Notes: generated by a model from the sequence alone, not told the origin. A stretch of DNA of 40,898 nucleotides from Chara braunii (GCA_003427395.1 BFEA01000027.1:3616664-3657561); one strand, 5' to 3'; counted from the stretch's first letter, positions 1 through 12,471 are shown. Numbers and translations: made by a program.

Positions 1-577
1 ATAAAAAACTATGTTATGGAGAAAAATAAACTAAACAACATTTGCCTAGGCACTACATTCAAATTCCTTACCACATTTGAATTAAAAATCTAATACCAAA
101 AATAAACACTACAATAAAAATAAGAAAAAATAAAAAGAGAATTAAAATGAGTGAGTGTGCCAGCACCTTTTCATCTTTGAAAATTTACAGCTATGTAGTT
201 TAGATAATCAATAACTGATTAAAAAAATTTTAAAAAATAATAAAATGTTTTAGGCCCCGAAATAAAGTGAAAACAAAAAGTTAAAAGTGAAAAAAAACAA
301 AAAAGTGAGTGGGCGAGCACGTTTTGACACCCCCATCTTTGACGATTTGTAATGTTTGTTTGGATCAGCAGAATGACATGAAAATTTACAGGCGTGGAGG
401 TTACATCATAGAGAACGCACAAAAAAAACTTCAGAAACAAAAACGTATTTTTAGGCCCCGAAAATAGTTTTGGCGGGGGCCGAACCTGGAGGTGTTCGGC
501 CCTTGAACGGGACCCCGAACACCCGAACGTTCGGGGGCCAGCCTGGGGGCCCTGAACGTTCGGTCAGGTAACCCTGT
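1..577 (-). mobile_element. Family M element, copy 1, cut by the window edge
   Basis: This stretch is an inverted copy of 32,267 to about 32,880; the two can be followed base by base over several hundred positions. Its inner end, read on the - strand, starts ACAGGGTTACCTGACCG directly beside a short TA run (578-587), as copy 2 does. It holds two diverged internal units sharing CAAAGATGG and GTGCT (around 150-180 and 300-350) and a GC-rich end made of GAACGTTCGG palindromes (475-565). No coding potential was recognised. The other end lies outside the window. A nonautonomous DNA element is the likeliest reading, based on inverted termini and a TA target. Confidence 0.7.
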
Positions 578-660
578 ATATATATATTTTTACCCATTAT
601 TTAATTCATGAAAAATGCGACAAATTCACGTCCACGGCGCGGACGAGGTCGGCCACGGAC

Positions 661-714
661 GCGGCTGTATATACGGCCGCCCTCCGAGGTCGACCCCGCG
701 GACGCGTCCGCGGG
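661..714. repeat. Two adjacent GC-rich palindromes
   Basis: Positions 695-714 form a perfect 20-bp palindrome, CCCGCGGACGCGTCCGCGGG. Positions 661-680 form a second 20-bp palindrome with one mismatched pair, centred on TATA. They are separated by 14 bases. Confidence 0.8.
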
Positions 715-2867
715 TGTTTCGTAGGTATCCGTGTCAAGGCCGCTGAGCTGTAGCAAATACCTGGCTGCGCCAAACACCATACCAATTTTGATTTGCGGAG
801 CCACAAATCGTGCCAGCATTAAAGTTCATCCAACGACCGTTCCACCGTGGTCAGGCCGCCATGGAGTAACCAAATAAACATATCGAACCGGGGTGGGCCG
901 CGGCAACACCTGATCAGACCATCCACCGTACCAAGCAACACGTGCATTGTAACAATTTCTTACCCACAATCGTGATAATCTGACCCGACTGCCGAAATTC
1001 AAAAATCAGTCTCGGTGACCCGACCATTGATGTAACCAAAGTCCGCGTCATGGTAGTGTTGGGACAAACACTGCTCGATAATCGAGTGTCCACCCGAGTT
1101 CCGTACGACAATCAGCACGCCATGGGAACTCTTTAACACGGGTGTCGCACAATCAATAATTCCCGAGTTATAACAAGGATAAAATTCTAGTAAAACCCAG
1201 TAAAATTAGGGGAGGGTTAATAATTAAATAAAATCCTCTTTAAATCGGCGCAGAGTGATAATTAGGTAAATCATGGTTAAGATTGATGAGGGCGGAATTG
1301 GACAAAACTTGTTCAATAATAAAATAATCACTTTTTTTTAATTTCATCATTAAATCAGATAAAATTTTTAACTTCTTTCTTTGTCAACTGGTCAGCGTGA
1401 AAAGGACCACGCGAAGGGCTACTAGCTCATACACGTTCCGTGGCTGACCAATTCGAAGACAGCCTTAGAACAGATGAAAAAAGTAGGCGCCACGCGCAGT
1501 AAACACGACCGTCCAAGTCACGAAATTTAAGGGTTAGTACCAGCGGTCGACACAGGGGTTTTCAGAGTTAGTATTAGGAGCCCTAATTTTTTCCGACAGC
1601 TCTGATGAATGTGCCGTTTGATTCTTCCTTACACATTTAACCCAAGGCTCAATCCTTGGTTTTTTGGGTGGCCGACTGGTCTGCGGCCGCCCGACACCGC
1701 AACTATAAGGAATGTGGCATTAAAGACTACTCTTGCAACAACGAAAACATGCGGTACCGCATAATTTGTTGGAGGTACTGAGAGTTGAAGTAGCCCCCAT
1801 GAAAGGTATGTGGTACAAGTACAGACAACAAACAACCCACAACAAATTTGAAAAGTGGAGGACTACTTAGAAATAATGGAAGTCCCGTTCTCCTATTGAG
1901 TTATGAAAAAGGGTGTGTTCTCCTCTTAGGATGAGTTGAGTTTAGCTCTTAAACCTGCCCCTTTCCTTTCAAACCATTTTTTACTTTCAGTCTCTTTTTT
2001 GGAATACAAAGACAATTAGCACCCCATTTGTTTATCTCAACCCTCCTATGTTCCATAGTGGACCCCAGAGACTTGGCATAGAAACACCCATTAGACAAAA
2101 ACGAAATAGTGCCTCTCTTTAGTTACGCTACCAAAAAAATTAGCTATCTAGTCTTCACACCACATGTGGACGTCAATCAGACAATTACAAGAAGGTGACT
2201 TGCAACAAACTGCATCCATGACTAGGGCAGAGACTGGCGTCACCAATGGGTCTAGGCAGAGATCAATGTGCAATACAGTGTCTCGTTGATTTCTGACAGT
2301 TGCTTTCAAAATAAAAAGCAGTGTTAGTCAAACAAAAAGACCTGATCGATTTGAAGGTTTGGCAGATGAAAGGTACTCAGTAGGAATACAAACTATTTTA
2401 GAGAGAAGTACAATACAGTAAATATAGGAGTTTTAGTCGTGCAGTTTACCTAAGGCGTGTGAGGTTTTTCAATCCATGTGGGGAATTTGTTAGTTGACGA
2501 AGGACCCAAAATAGTTGGATTAGGGTGACCAATTCTAGGATTGTTTGTTTTTTCGGTCCATGTAAAAATTTTCCTTTTGGGTGGATTCTGGTTTGTGAGT
2601 TTTGTTTCGTCTGTGACTGATTTTGCAATTTTTATGTTTGGATTTCACCCCAACGTTTGCACCTGAGTTGGGTAATGATCCAATATATTTTTATTTTTTT
2701 TCCAGGTTGTTTGTTGTAGATTCTTGACCTCTCCTTTGGTGTGTGTAATAAAATGAGCTAAGTTTTTTTTTTTTAAGAAAAAAACTTTCATTTTTTGTCT
2801 GTGTTGAAAATCGGTTTCTATGTCGCTCTTACAAATTATAATATATTGATAGGATGACCTTCCCTGC

Positions 2868-3600
2868 TGTACTCAGATAAGGACATCCTTCCCCATTCCA
2901 TTCACAAGCCCTCGCTACAGACCAAGTATCAAACATGCACCGCCTTCACATGATTTAACAACCAATATTTTCGAGACACTTTTCTCGACTAATCCTGAGG
3001 ACGCCCTACGCACCAAACACATGACATGGCACGAACTGTTGATAAATTTATCGACAACCTTGAAGACCCAAAAAATTGAGGTGCGTGCATGAAAAGGGCC
3101 CTCGACCGATATGTGGGTCAAGTACTGGTAGTTGAATACCTTCCACATGATAACTACCTCTCTTTTTGCTATGATTATCGCCCCTCCCCTTTCCACATCT
3201 ATAAGTTAACATTATGATCAGATTTGTTGCACATCCTGCCTACTATTCTTGTGATAGTGTAGGACAATATTGAATGCTCTCATACGAGGACCTGATATAA
3301 ACCCAAATGTGGACCTCCCTCCCCATTCCATTCAATAATAACCCTCACTAAGGATCTGGTATTAACCATGGCGCCTCTTCACATGATTAATACCTTACAC
3401 ATGAAAACCTTCCCTCTTCTCCCCTCGATTATCGCCCCTCCCCTTGTCCACTTTGATGCCCCAACCACGTCGATAACTCAACACTACTACTCAACTATAC
3501 TTGATCTTGTTAAAATGTAACATTATAACAATATTTTTTGACAAATCATATAAGGTCGATAAAATGGACATCGCCAGACAACATTGATTACCTTCATACG
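2868..3600. repeat. Diverged tandem units, about 300-420 bp
   Basis: The segment beginning near 2,890 and the segment beginning near 3,315 share CCCCATTCCATTCA, then CTTCACATGATT, then GATTATCGCCCCTCCCCTT in the same order. The second unit lacks a middle part of the first. A shorter third match (CTTCATACGAGG) occurs near 3,592 and resembles CTCATACGAGG near 3,280. No coding content was seen. Confidence 0.6.
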
Positions 3601-5908
3601 AGGGGATTGACTACCTTGCTGATTTGTAGACCATTGTACTATGACAATTGTGTGAACCCCGCCTTCTCTAAGTAGGGTGCTGTTATGAAAATCTACACAA
3701 AAGGCTATGACAATCATGCAGTATGATGTCAGTGCAATGTGTTGCCCAAACAATGTGTCATGACAATCACCTAGTACGATACATATATCAAATAATTTAA
3801 TGTGTCATGTATCATGGCATTTAAGCAATGTGAATTTTCAATACAGCACAAGTAGTTAATTGGGACCCTCACTTTCAGCTCCTGACTAACGTGTCCAAAA
3901 CTGAAATTGAGGTTTCATTGTCAAATTTAATATTTTTTTCCTTTTTTGTCTGTTTTTTTTTTTTCTTCAAGGATGTTGTGTGTCAAACCTTTAATTATTT
4001 GGAACACTAAAATTTTCTCTGCTAAGATTTATGAAACATCTCAAAATTTTTGAAATTTGAATGTTGGTGAAATTTCATAAAAGTGCATTTTTGCCTTGCT
4101 GTTTTGTAGGTTTTTAATTTCTTTTTCATTTTTTTTCTTTTAACTAGTTAGTATAGTCTCCACTTAATGAATTTGTGGCAGGTTTTGTTAAAATAACCCT
4201 AGTTTTTTTTTATAAATGATAAGTTGAAAAGTTGTCTTAAGTTTCGGATCTCCGTTAACATGTTCTCTTAGTGGAGCATACCCATTAAGCAATCAAACAA
4301 TCTATCAAAGCATCCTCATTATAAATATAGATAACACTCAGATGATAAAATGCATCCCCTACTGTTCAATTTAAGTAACAATCAAAGAAAAAATCGTGTC
4401 AATCACGTTATGCTTTGTAACCTATATCCTATACCCACTTTACGTGCGCCGCGACCTTTTTGTGTGAATGTCTCTGCCAAGGAATTCGTCAATCCCATGC
4501 CTTGTCACTGCAGCCTCACCTCTTCCCCCGGCTAAGAACTCCCCGTGTTTCCCAATCACACTCCATGAAATTGTGCTTCCTTTCCTTGTCGCTTTGTGTT
4601 GGTAATCTTTGATGAACAAAATGGTTATATCCTTGTTGTGCGTGTGAGAAGAAAAACAATTTTGCATGGGCTATAGTTTTCAGCATACCACATTCTCCAC
4701 CGTCAACCTTCTCGTCTTTAATGTCATATTTTCTTTTCTCATTATCATTTTATTGTTTAGTATGTGCTTGCTTTTGATTAACAACGTCAAGCGCTGCACT
4801 GCTTAGGGTGCTGAGGTAACTTAGCCCAAAGTAATACCCAACCCCTCCCCCTCTTTTCCTTCATCTAAAAAATCACGCAACCCCCCATTATGGCAAACGC
4901 ATGAATCAAAATTATGACTATCGTCAAACTTACCGCTCAGAAATTAGTTGCCTGATGAGCATTTTGTTGTCGTTGTCACAACGCTGGTCCTCATTTGTCT
5001 CACCTTAATGTCGGTCTTGATAGTTGAGAGCCTGATCAAAGAGGGTGAGGCGGTAAACATAGTCACAATAATGATGACAATCATGCTCTACCTTCCTCTT
5101 CGTCCCTCATCTTCATAATTCAAGTAATCACACTCAACATCTTCAAAACAATTTTTGTTGTTATCACCTTAAGATTCACTGTCCACATCAACCCTTCTAT
5201 GTTCACCTTATTGATGATGTGGATAGTAAAGTGTCACCAAGTTGTGATCATATTAGTTGTTGACATAGCAGTCATTGTTATCAGTTTGGTGATGACCAGT
5301 AATCATATGCCTATATCATCGTCACCACCAAACCCATTATATATCTCACCATTATACTAATCTTGATAATAGATTGCTTGATTGTAAGGGGTGAGAGGGC
5401 AAATACTAATATTACATTGACATTTTTGCCCTGCCTTCCCTCCTCTCTCATCTTCAACGTTATCCTACGCGACTATGCCTTATCTTCCCGACTCACGTGC
5501 TGGCGTACTTTGTCGTTAGTCTTTGAACACACGGCAAAGTTGCTCGTAAAAAGATTGAGGAGTTCGTCATCATCTTATAACTGTACCTCATCTTCATCTA
5601 ATGAAATATTGACGTCACTGTGGTAATCGATGTTTTCCACATGAATTAGTTGTAATAGATAAAGAGGAATCTATTGCAGCAAATCTCGATCGTCCTCCAT
5701 CATGATCAACCTGCATAAGATTTGACGTTGTAAGCACAACCCAACACTTCTCCTTCAGGTGAATAGCATGTATCATGTCCGCAATGTCTATCAATCCACT
5801 CCTTCCAGGCACGCTAGTCCCTAAGAGCCTTTTCTCCCAGGTCATTCGAGATGTCATCCTTTATGGCATAAACTGACCAAGTGGCCAAAATGACTTAGTA
5901 TTCCATTA

Positions 5909-5932
5909 CTCCCCTGGGGAGTCCCCTGGGGA
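5909..5932. repeat. Double CCCC-T-GGGG palindrome
   Basis: CTCCCC-T-GGGGAG (5,909-5,921) is followed immediately by TCCCC-T-GGGGA (5,922-5,932). It is a short local duplication of a palindrome with no other support for function. Confidence 0.6.
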
Positions 5933-7479
5933 GAATAACCATATTTAAATTGTCATCTTTCTGCCTAAAGCGACGACCGTCGGACCATTCCGTCAAAACC
6001 AAGTTTGGAAGAAGTACTAAGAACCATCGTAGGTTTTTCTTGGATTCAAAGGATGTTCTTTCCAATTGGTTTGGGTGGTTATTCGGATCTTCATCTTGAT
6101 CTAGGTCTGTTGGGTTTCCGAGTTTACCTCCACCTTAAAAATCCTCGCATTACTCACATTCCATATTGTTTTTATAATAACACCTCAACAAATAAGTTCC
6201 ACGTAACCCCATCATGAGGTGAAGTCAAACCCTTAAGGGAGTACACTTCTCAAGATGCAATTTTTTGTCCAATTTATTTCTTTTTTGATAAGCAGTTCCC
6301 AATGTCGCTCCCAGCATTGCCATATCTTATCTGCTAGCGGGCAGTAAACCCATAGGTGAGGGGTTGACTCTGAGTCGTGGTCGCATCGCAGACATGTGGC
6401 TGGAGTCTCCGTTCCCCTTGACGACAGTCAGAGGAATGAGGCCATTACTATCAGTGTGTTATATTGGTTTATATCCTACTTCGAATAGTTCTTATGACCT
6501 TCCAAAATTTAAGGAGGAGATCCCAGGAGGAGCTAACAACTGTTGTTCATCAGCTTTGACCATTGTTATTCGCAGAGGCATGTTCTTCTTCTTTTCCTGT
6601 TAAATAATTACCCCCACTTTAGTAGAGTATGATGACCAGATTATGAATTTAAGAGTAAGATATAGCAAATCTAATCCAAACAATAGAGGTTTCACATTGA
6701 AGTTACCCCCGGGGCCAATTCAACTTATGTCTTGACGACCAACATGACCATCGGTAATCTTAATCCTTACTTCGTCTGGATTCCTTGTAGCGACTATTTT
6801 ATTTTGAGAGAAATATGGTACAGTTACCCTTCCTCTCACCCGGGATCCTTCACCCACTCCCGGATCCTTACACCAGGGGCAAGGTGTAGACCGAGGACTT
6901 CCCACACTACCAATGTTTAGTGCACACAACCTTATGCCCTCCGCTACTTTCCTTTCGGAGTTAGGCTAAAATGCTAAAGGGCACGAAAAGTGCATCGTAT
7001 TGAGGGGTGTGTCAAGGAATTTTGGAAAAAATGGGTATGGAGTTCCAGGACAAGACTGGAATCTCTTGGGACCATCCCTTGCGAAGAGGACGAAGAGAAA
7101 ATGGCGGGCTTACAATGTCTCCCTAGTTCAAAATGTACTCACGAAGCTCCTCTCGAGCCTATCGAGGTGGAAAGATGCGGGGGTGAAAGAAGGATTCAGA
7201 CTGCAAACGAGGACTTGATGATGTGGTTCGCAGAGTTCAGAGTCAGAATCAGATGACCGCAACGGTGCTGATTTTGCCGATACCTTTGCATTTTCATGTG
7301 GCCGGTAGTTGGAACCTCTCCTTTAAATACTCTATTTGCGGACAATCCGAATACAATGTATGGGGTCAATGGGCAATGATGATAGACCACGGGATGACAA
7401 TTAGTTTATTAAAAGGCAAGAAAATAAAAAACATAGAGAAAAACGTTTCGACGATCACAAACCTCGAGTTAATAAAAGC

Positions 7480-8270
7480 TTAGCACTGGCCTTGCGATGG
7501 AAAATGGTAGGGTCGTGCGATTCGTGCCATAGCCACACTGTCGAGCGCATCAGTCATGTGAAGCGGACCCTTTTGACCGCATCACGTAGGATTTTGAAAG
7601 TCGGAGGCAAACTGCATTGGAGCTTGCCATTCCGGTTGAGTGCCCCGACTATAGCTTTCGTGAGTCCCTGCGATAGGACAAGATCCCAAGAGGTACAACT
7701 TACCTCCACCTGTGGAAGCTGTCACCATCCCTAGGTGGGTGTATCCCTGCCGAGTTACTAACTCAAAACTGACGACTTTAATATGTCGCGCGAGAGGTGG
7801 ATCAACCGAGGGTATTTCTCGCTTGTTGTAGCATAAAGGGTATGCACGGTTAACACTCGACTCAAACCCATACTCGAACCATTACTTGGGGCGCTGATCT
7901 ACCGAATGCGATCCAATGATGGTCGACAAGGATAGTTATTTGAACCATGAAATTCGATACTCTTTTGTTTTTTGCTACACCTGTAAGGATGTGCCTAGTC
8001 TTTTTCCTTACTGACCTATAACTTATCTCGTGCGATAATGATACCTAGAACTCGCCAGAGTTCGCATGAGTGTGGTGTCGTTGTGTGGTGACACCATAAC
8101 ACTTAATCATGTGCAAGCACGTGATCAATCATCATGAACATGCCTTATACGTTACCCAAAAAGGCATGACCTCGGTGGGTTTCAAAGTTGCTCACGGAAC
8201 TCAAGTGTTGGCTAAGAAATGTGGATGAGATTTTATCTCCACAATATATAATAACTGAGGAATATGTCAT
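7480..8270 (+). mobile_element. Family R copy E
   Basis: The first part matches the other R copies: GTCGAGCGCATC near 7,540, the CTTACCTCCACCTG block at about 7,699 and the GCTGTCACCATCCC loop at 7,718, closed by CCACCT (7,706-7,711) and AGGTGG (7,733-7,738). The second part carries three more hairpins: GGTGTC/GACACC (8,074-8,079 and 8,090-8,095), ATCATGTGC/GCACGTGAT with one G-U pair (8,106-8,125) and CATGCCTT/AAGGCATG (8,139-8,146 and 8,161-8,168). It is diverged, noncoding and has no clear termini. Confidence 0.6.
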
Positions 8271-8429
8271 TCAGCCAGATCTGCGGCAATGAGCAACGAC
8301 TTCAAGTTCTCATTGTGAAAGTGAACTCTGGATTGGATAAGGGCTGTGAATTCCGGTCTTGTACAGTATACACGCACGACTAACAAACAATCCAAAAAGG
8401 AAGGCACAACCATATAACTCTCTCTCGTT

Positions 8430-9330
8430 ATGCAATTGGGACGCCGTCGAGCGCATCGGTCCCGCACGGGGACCCTCCCGGCCGCGTCATGCAGGATTTG
8501 GCAGGACTTGTCGCGGAGAGCGTTTGCCGCTCCGGCCGAGTGGGTCAGTCGTACCTCTCACGAGCCCCTACGACAGGACAGGATCACGCGAGGCACCGCT
8601 TACCTCCACCTGCGGGAGCTGTCACCATCCCTTAGGTGGACGTATCCCCGCCGAGCTACTGAACCACATGCGAAAGTTTTTCATATGCAATTGCAGAGGT
8701 GGCCCAGTCGAGGGCGTTTCTTGCTCGTTGTAGCATAGGGGGTACGCGCGGTCGAACGCCCAAAATCGAACCCGCACGCGAATCAACGCACTGGGGGGGC
8801 TGAAGTCCCAAGCGCGACCCGGCGTCAGTCGACTAGGACGCACCCTACACACCACGTGTTACGCCACAACACTCACATCTACCCACACATAACACATGGA
8901 AAAACACAAAACAAACACAACATCACAACATTCCTAGTTCCTTCAGTATCCGACCCATAACTTCATGCCGCGAGAATCAGGTAGGTACCGCGCGCTGGAC
9001 TTTCGTATAAGAGTCGTGTGCTCGCATGGCCTCCTCATATCGACCAGCCATGCGGGCATTCGCAAACATTTGCGTTGTTGGGGTACTATGTGGTACTTGT
9101 AGCCTCGCGACCCTTGATAATCTCGAGGGTCGCGTTCGACACTCAAGTGTCGACTGACAGACGCTTTGAGGGGTAATCTCTTGACGCCAGACAACCGCCA
9201 TGCGCGGTTGAAGACCACACCCTCTTCTGCACCCTGTGTAGAGGGGTTGAGTAGACAGCTTCGAGTCTGTCGTGGTAGTCGAAATCAAGGGGTTTGACTT
9301 TGACGGCTACCATGGACTACAACGTCCAAC
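8430..9330 (+). mobile_element. Family R copy A
   Basis: Aligned by eye with the copies at 17.1 kb and 33.2 kb. Order: the GTCGAGCGCATCGG start; GGTCCC-gcac-GGGGACC (8,458-8,474); the CTTACCTCCACCTG block with the GTCACCA loop between CCACCT (8,606-8,611) and AGGTGG (8,634-8,639); the TTGTAGCATAGGGGGTACGC block; a variable spacer; then a hairpin-rich half with CGCAAA/TTTGCG (9,061-9,074), CGCGACCCT/AGGGTCGCG (9,106-9,134), CGACACT/AGTGTCG (9,137-9,152) and CAACCGC/GCGGTTG (9,192-9,210). It ends in GACTTTGACGGCTACC and GTCCAAC, which resemble the outer end of copy C in inverted orientation. Noncoding. Confidence 0.7.
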
Positions 9331-9382
9331 CATGATAACTTAAAGGAGGAAGCAACTGCAAATAGTCTGATAGCCGTCCCAA

Positions 9383-9900
9383 TTGGAAGGGGTAGGCCAA
9401 CGCGAAGGGTGCGCATGGGTAAGGCCCAAAATCAGGCCCATAGGTCGCCCGACGTTCGAGATGTTGGAGACTCGTACGCGGCGCCCCATAGGCCGATTAG
9501 GGATGATTCCCTGCCTACGCGTCGTTTTGCGCGGCCGAAGCTCGGGCCTACTGACCATAACGTGCTTTTGCTTTCTCCGCTTGACCCATAACTTTAGAGC
9601 GTGAAAATCGATAAGCGTTGCGCGTATGGTTTAGTATAAGGCCGCGCGGATGCATGACCCACGCATATCGACCAACAATGCGGATCTGCGCACGCAGTCG
9701 TGATGTCGGCGCACTATGTGATTCGCATACACGAGTGGCCTCTTTTTGAGCCATGGGGTCGCTCTCGATACTCAGGCGTTGGCTGAAGCGCACGCTAAGG
9801 GGGGTAAACCTTTAGCAAGCGCAAGATCGGCTTGAGGGCCTTACCATCTTCTGCACCCTGAGGTGCCCCAAAGGGTGCGGGGTAAGATGGTCCCTAGGGC
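9383..9900 (+). mobile_element. Family R copy F, fragment
   Basis: The hairpin-rich half of R occurs again directly downstream of copy A (CATAACTTTAGAGCG, the CTATGTG block and a degenerate form of the ACTCAAGTG hairpin near 9,770). It ends in a compound hairpin: ACCATCTT/AAGATGGT (9,843-9,850 and 9,884-9,891) enclosing GCACCCT/AGGGTGC (9,853-9,859 and 9,872-9,878). No coding content. Confidence 0.55.
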
Positions 9901-10608
9901 AGGAAGGAATTCGGAGCGGTGGTGAGTTGTCTGACGCATCACCAGCGACACGCTAATCCTTCCACCCGGAACTTTATCGTTTCACTAAAATAACCTCAAC
10001 AAGGATGAAAAACAAATCCTCTTAACACTATCGGAAGAAAATACCTTCAATGTTAGTCTGGGGTCTGGGACGTCCCGGACAAGGATCTTGGTTTGTAGGT
10101 TTGGGACAACTGCCCACACGAAGTCAAAGGGAATAGAAGGACGCAAGCGTGCGGTCGCATAGCCCCACAAGGGTTACCCGAGCGTACGCTTACTCTCATT
10201 ATCATATCATCGGGCAGGGAAAAGAACAATCTCACCCAAAACAGCAGGTTGTGGGGTAGTACACTCTCACGACAGTTGTGTGGTTTGCCCATCTGAATTC
10301 AAAACATAATGACTCAATCATGAGTCAAATGAGACTCTTCCATACATACCTGCAATCATATACACAACATTCAGAGAACATCACACGCGCTAAAAGGGGT
10401 AAACTTTTCAGCCTCCTGCAGCTCACACCCTGCCTTATGCACTCAAGCCCAACCATTTCCCCATCAATTTTTAACAAAGGTACTCAGTCTTTCAGAAATG
10501 ACCATTTATAAAGAAACTGGGTGAAAACCCAAAGAAACACACAAATCCTGACAAGGGCCAAGACCTTAGGTTGAGAGGCAGGAGAAATAGGAAAGTTGAG
10601 TCGTAAAC

Positions 10609-10669
10609 CGACGAATCGGCAACCGACCTGTTATCAGTGATAACAGAAGAGTAATCCTCAACAGGATTA
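10609..10669 (+). other. Paired perfect hairpins, with covariation between X copies
   Basis: CTGTTATC-agt-GATAACAG (10,628-10,646) is followed by TAATCCT-caac-AGGATTA (10,652-10,669). The homologous positions in X copies 2 and 3 read TGATCCT/AGGATCA, so both sides of the second base pair changed together. Upstream, CCGA-cgaa-TCGG can also pair. Confidence 0.75.
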
Positions 10670-10809
10670 GGCTGACCAATTCAAGCCTTCAATCGAATCA
10701 CAGAGACCTGCATCACGGTACAGGCCAAAATCTCATGGAGAGTATTTTCTAGGTCGTATCCTAGCCCCTATATTAATCTCATGCTCAGCTTCCCTTACTA
10801 GTGCCAAGT

Positions 10810-11040
10810 CACTGAGAAATTCGGCAGCATCTCCCCTACTCGGCGTGGATTTGCCAAGTTTCTCCTAGCAGAAACTTATTCTAACTCCTCGAATTGTACG
10901 AAATTTTGGCAGCGCTTCCCGTAGGAAAAGTGTCTTTTCAGAATTTCTGAAAACCCCAAAAATGACTAACTCTTTCAGATTTGTAGAAATTTCGGTAGCG
11001 CTTCCCGTAAGAAAAGGAGGCTGCCAGGATTTATACAAAG
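10810..11040 (+). repeat. GCAGCGCTTCCC modules of X copy 1
   Basis: Three imperfect units carry AAATTT(T/C)GGCAGC or its variants followed by a short C-rich/G-rich stem (10,817, 10,903 and 10,985) and lie between AACTCC-type and TATAC-type flanks. They are the inverted equivalents of the units at 31,005-31,610 and also occur at about 34,943, 35,022 and 35,270. Confidence 0.65.
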
Positions 11041-11411
11041 CTGAAAATAAAAAGACAAAGCAAAATTATACTTGGGACTAACTTTTGACGTTTACTTGAA
11101 AGGTAGAATCAGCGATAGTCTGCACGACCTCTAGATGAGAGCGTGAGCTAGCACTGATCTTAACTCCTAGCAGAGTCAAGTCATATCTTATCCCAAGTTT
11201 TTCTCCCATCATCCATCTTATCTGCCTATGGCTTCAGCACTCAGCGAGCATCTAAAGCAACTAGTCCTATCAAAAGATTCCCCAGAGTGAGAGCTCGCAA
11301 ACACACACACAAACAATCACAACGAACAGCTCTCATCAACCCTCAGGTTTCTTTCAACCTCATAGTTCGTTCAAAAACCTCGTTATTCCCTTTTACATCC
11401 CCCTTTCCTAT

Positions 11412-12471
11412 GGCATACGGTCAGACAAGGCCCTAACCCTAGCGTATGCCTGACCTGCCTAGGTACACAAGTAAGGCACACACATTTGGACTGCCCTAAC
11501 CCTAGGGTGTGCCCAACATGACGTGAACTGTACACATAAGGCATATGCATAACTGACAACAAGCGCATAAGACTGGGCTGCCCTAACCCTAGGGTGTGCC
11601 CAGTCTGCTTTAAGCAAAGTTACATACGGCATCATTCTAGACCATCCCTACCCAGAGGTAGGTCTAGCTTGCCTGAACATAAGTATAAACGACAAAAAGT
11701 TGAACCGCCCTAACCCTAGGGTACGTCAAAGCCATACAGTTTGAGTTACATAAGTCATTGTGATCAGGCTGCCCTAACCCTAGGGTGTGCCTGATCTGCC
11801 TGAACGGTTTAAACACCGAAACACTGGACCGCCCTAATCCTAGGGTACGTCCAACTTACTTTAAACGACAAAAGCTAGCGCTAGGCCGCCCTAACCCTAG
11901 GGTTAGGCCTAGTTCGCAAACTTTATGTTTTTCCTTATCTTGTTAAGCAGACGATCGGACCTTTCCAATTAATGAAACTTCCGATCCTGCCTCATGTTTA
12001 GAAGGGAAAATAAAATAGATTTATACTAACTGTCTGCTCCTTTAGTGTTATCATGAGCATATGACTGAACCGCCCTAACCCTAGGATACGTTCAGTCTGC
12101 CCAGTTACCTTCGTTTTATTTTTCGTCTCTTTCCTTTCTTCCTTAGTTCTACCTGACTTACTGACTAGCTTTCCCCACCCGGGATGCTCGGTCTGTCAGA
12201 AATATAGATTCAATAATATAGATATCAAAATTTATACTTTTGGTTGGCCAGTTAATTCGTGGCTCATGGCTAAGCCGCCCTAACCCTAGGGTACGCTTAG
12301 TCTTATGTCGTTGTCCCCTCAGAAGAAACATGCACCATAACTCATTAAAAAAAACATAAGGATTCTGAGCCTTCCCCACCCAGGTGGACCAGCTATAAAA
12401 GTCATTCAGTCAGATCAGCAAACCTCAACAAAACATAGCACTGAGCTCACATCCACCCGGAGGAGCTCAGT
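11412..12471 (+). repeat. Hairpin array 1: conserved CCCTAACCCTAGGG core, variable arms
   Basis: Ten hairpins were read directly, followed by an eleventh with another loop; nine of the ten contain CCCTAACCCTA or a one-base variant. Arms: GGCATACG/CGTATGCC (11,412-11,450); GGCACAC/GTGTGCC (11,475-11,513); AGACTGGGC/GCCCAGTCT (11,570-11,606); CTAGACC/GGTCTAG with a diverged core (11,637-11,667); TTGA-C/GTCAA (11,700-11,729); GATCAGGC/GCCTGATC (11,762-11,796); TGGAC/GTCCA (11,825-11,853); CTAGGCC/GGCCTAG (11,881-11,912); GACTGAAC/GTTCAGTC (12,063-12,097); CTAAGC/GCTTAG (12,270-12,300). Several share a 19-nt interior in two types: TGCCCTAACCCTAGGGTGT (11,579 and 11,770) and CGCCCTAACCCTAGGGTAC or a close variant. 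Inside it, CCCTA-ACCC-TAGGG can pair. The last hairpin is ACTGAGCTC/GAGCTCAGT (12,440-12,471). The core resembles telomere repeat units, but there is no telomeric run. Confidence 0.85.

Larger units (their letters stand above)
578..7480. other. Gene-free stretch, unclassified
   Basis: I recognise no protein or RNA gene here. The open frames are short, lie on both strands and match no domain I know. What can be seen is a pair of GC palindromes at 661-714, a long-armed inverted repeat at 1,388-1,450 (TGGTCAGC and GCTGACCA), diverged tandem units at 2,868-3,600, AT-rich DNA around 3,900-4,250, and a double CCCC-T-GGGG palindrome at 5,909-5,932. It is probably old transposon-derived sequence, but that is inference. 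Confidence 0.5.

Noticed and set aside
8430-8830. 5S rRNA-like sequence in family R (ATGGTGAC and CATCCC strings)
   Set aside because: Only short words agree; internal control region order and length do not match 5S rRNA.
11412-12300. Interstitial telomere or chromosome end from CCCTAACCCTA repeats
   Set aside because: The motif occurs once per hairpin, separated by unrelated sequence, with no head-to-tail run; the TAGGG half is the pairing partner of CCCTA inside the hairpin.
11412-12471. CRISPR array
   Set aside because: Core repeats are inside variable-arm hairpins, spacing is irregular, the genome is eukaryotic and the supposed spacers contain self-complementary arms.
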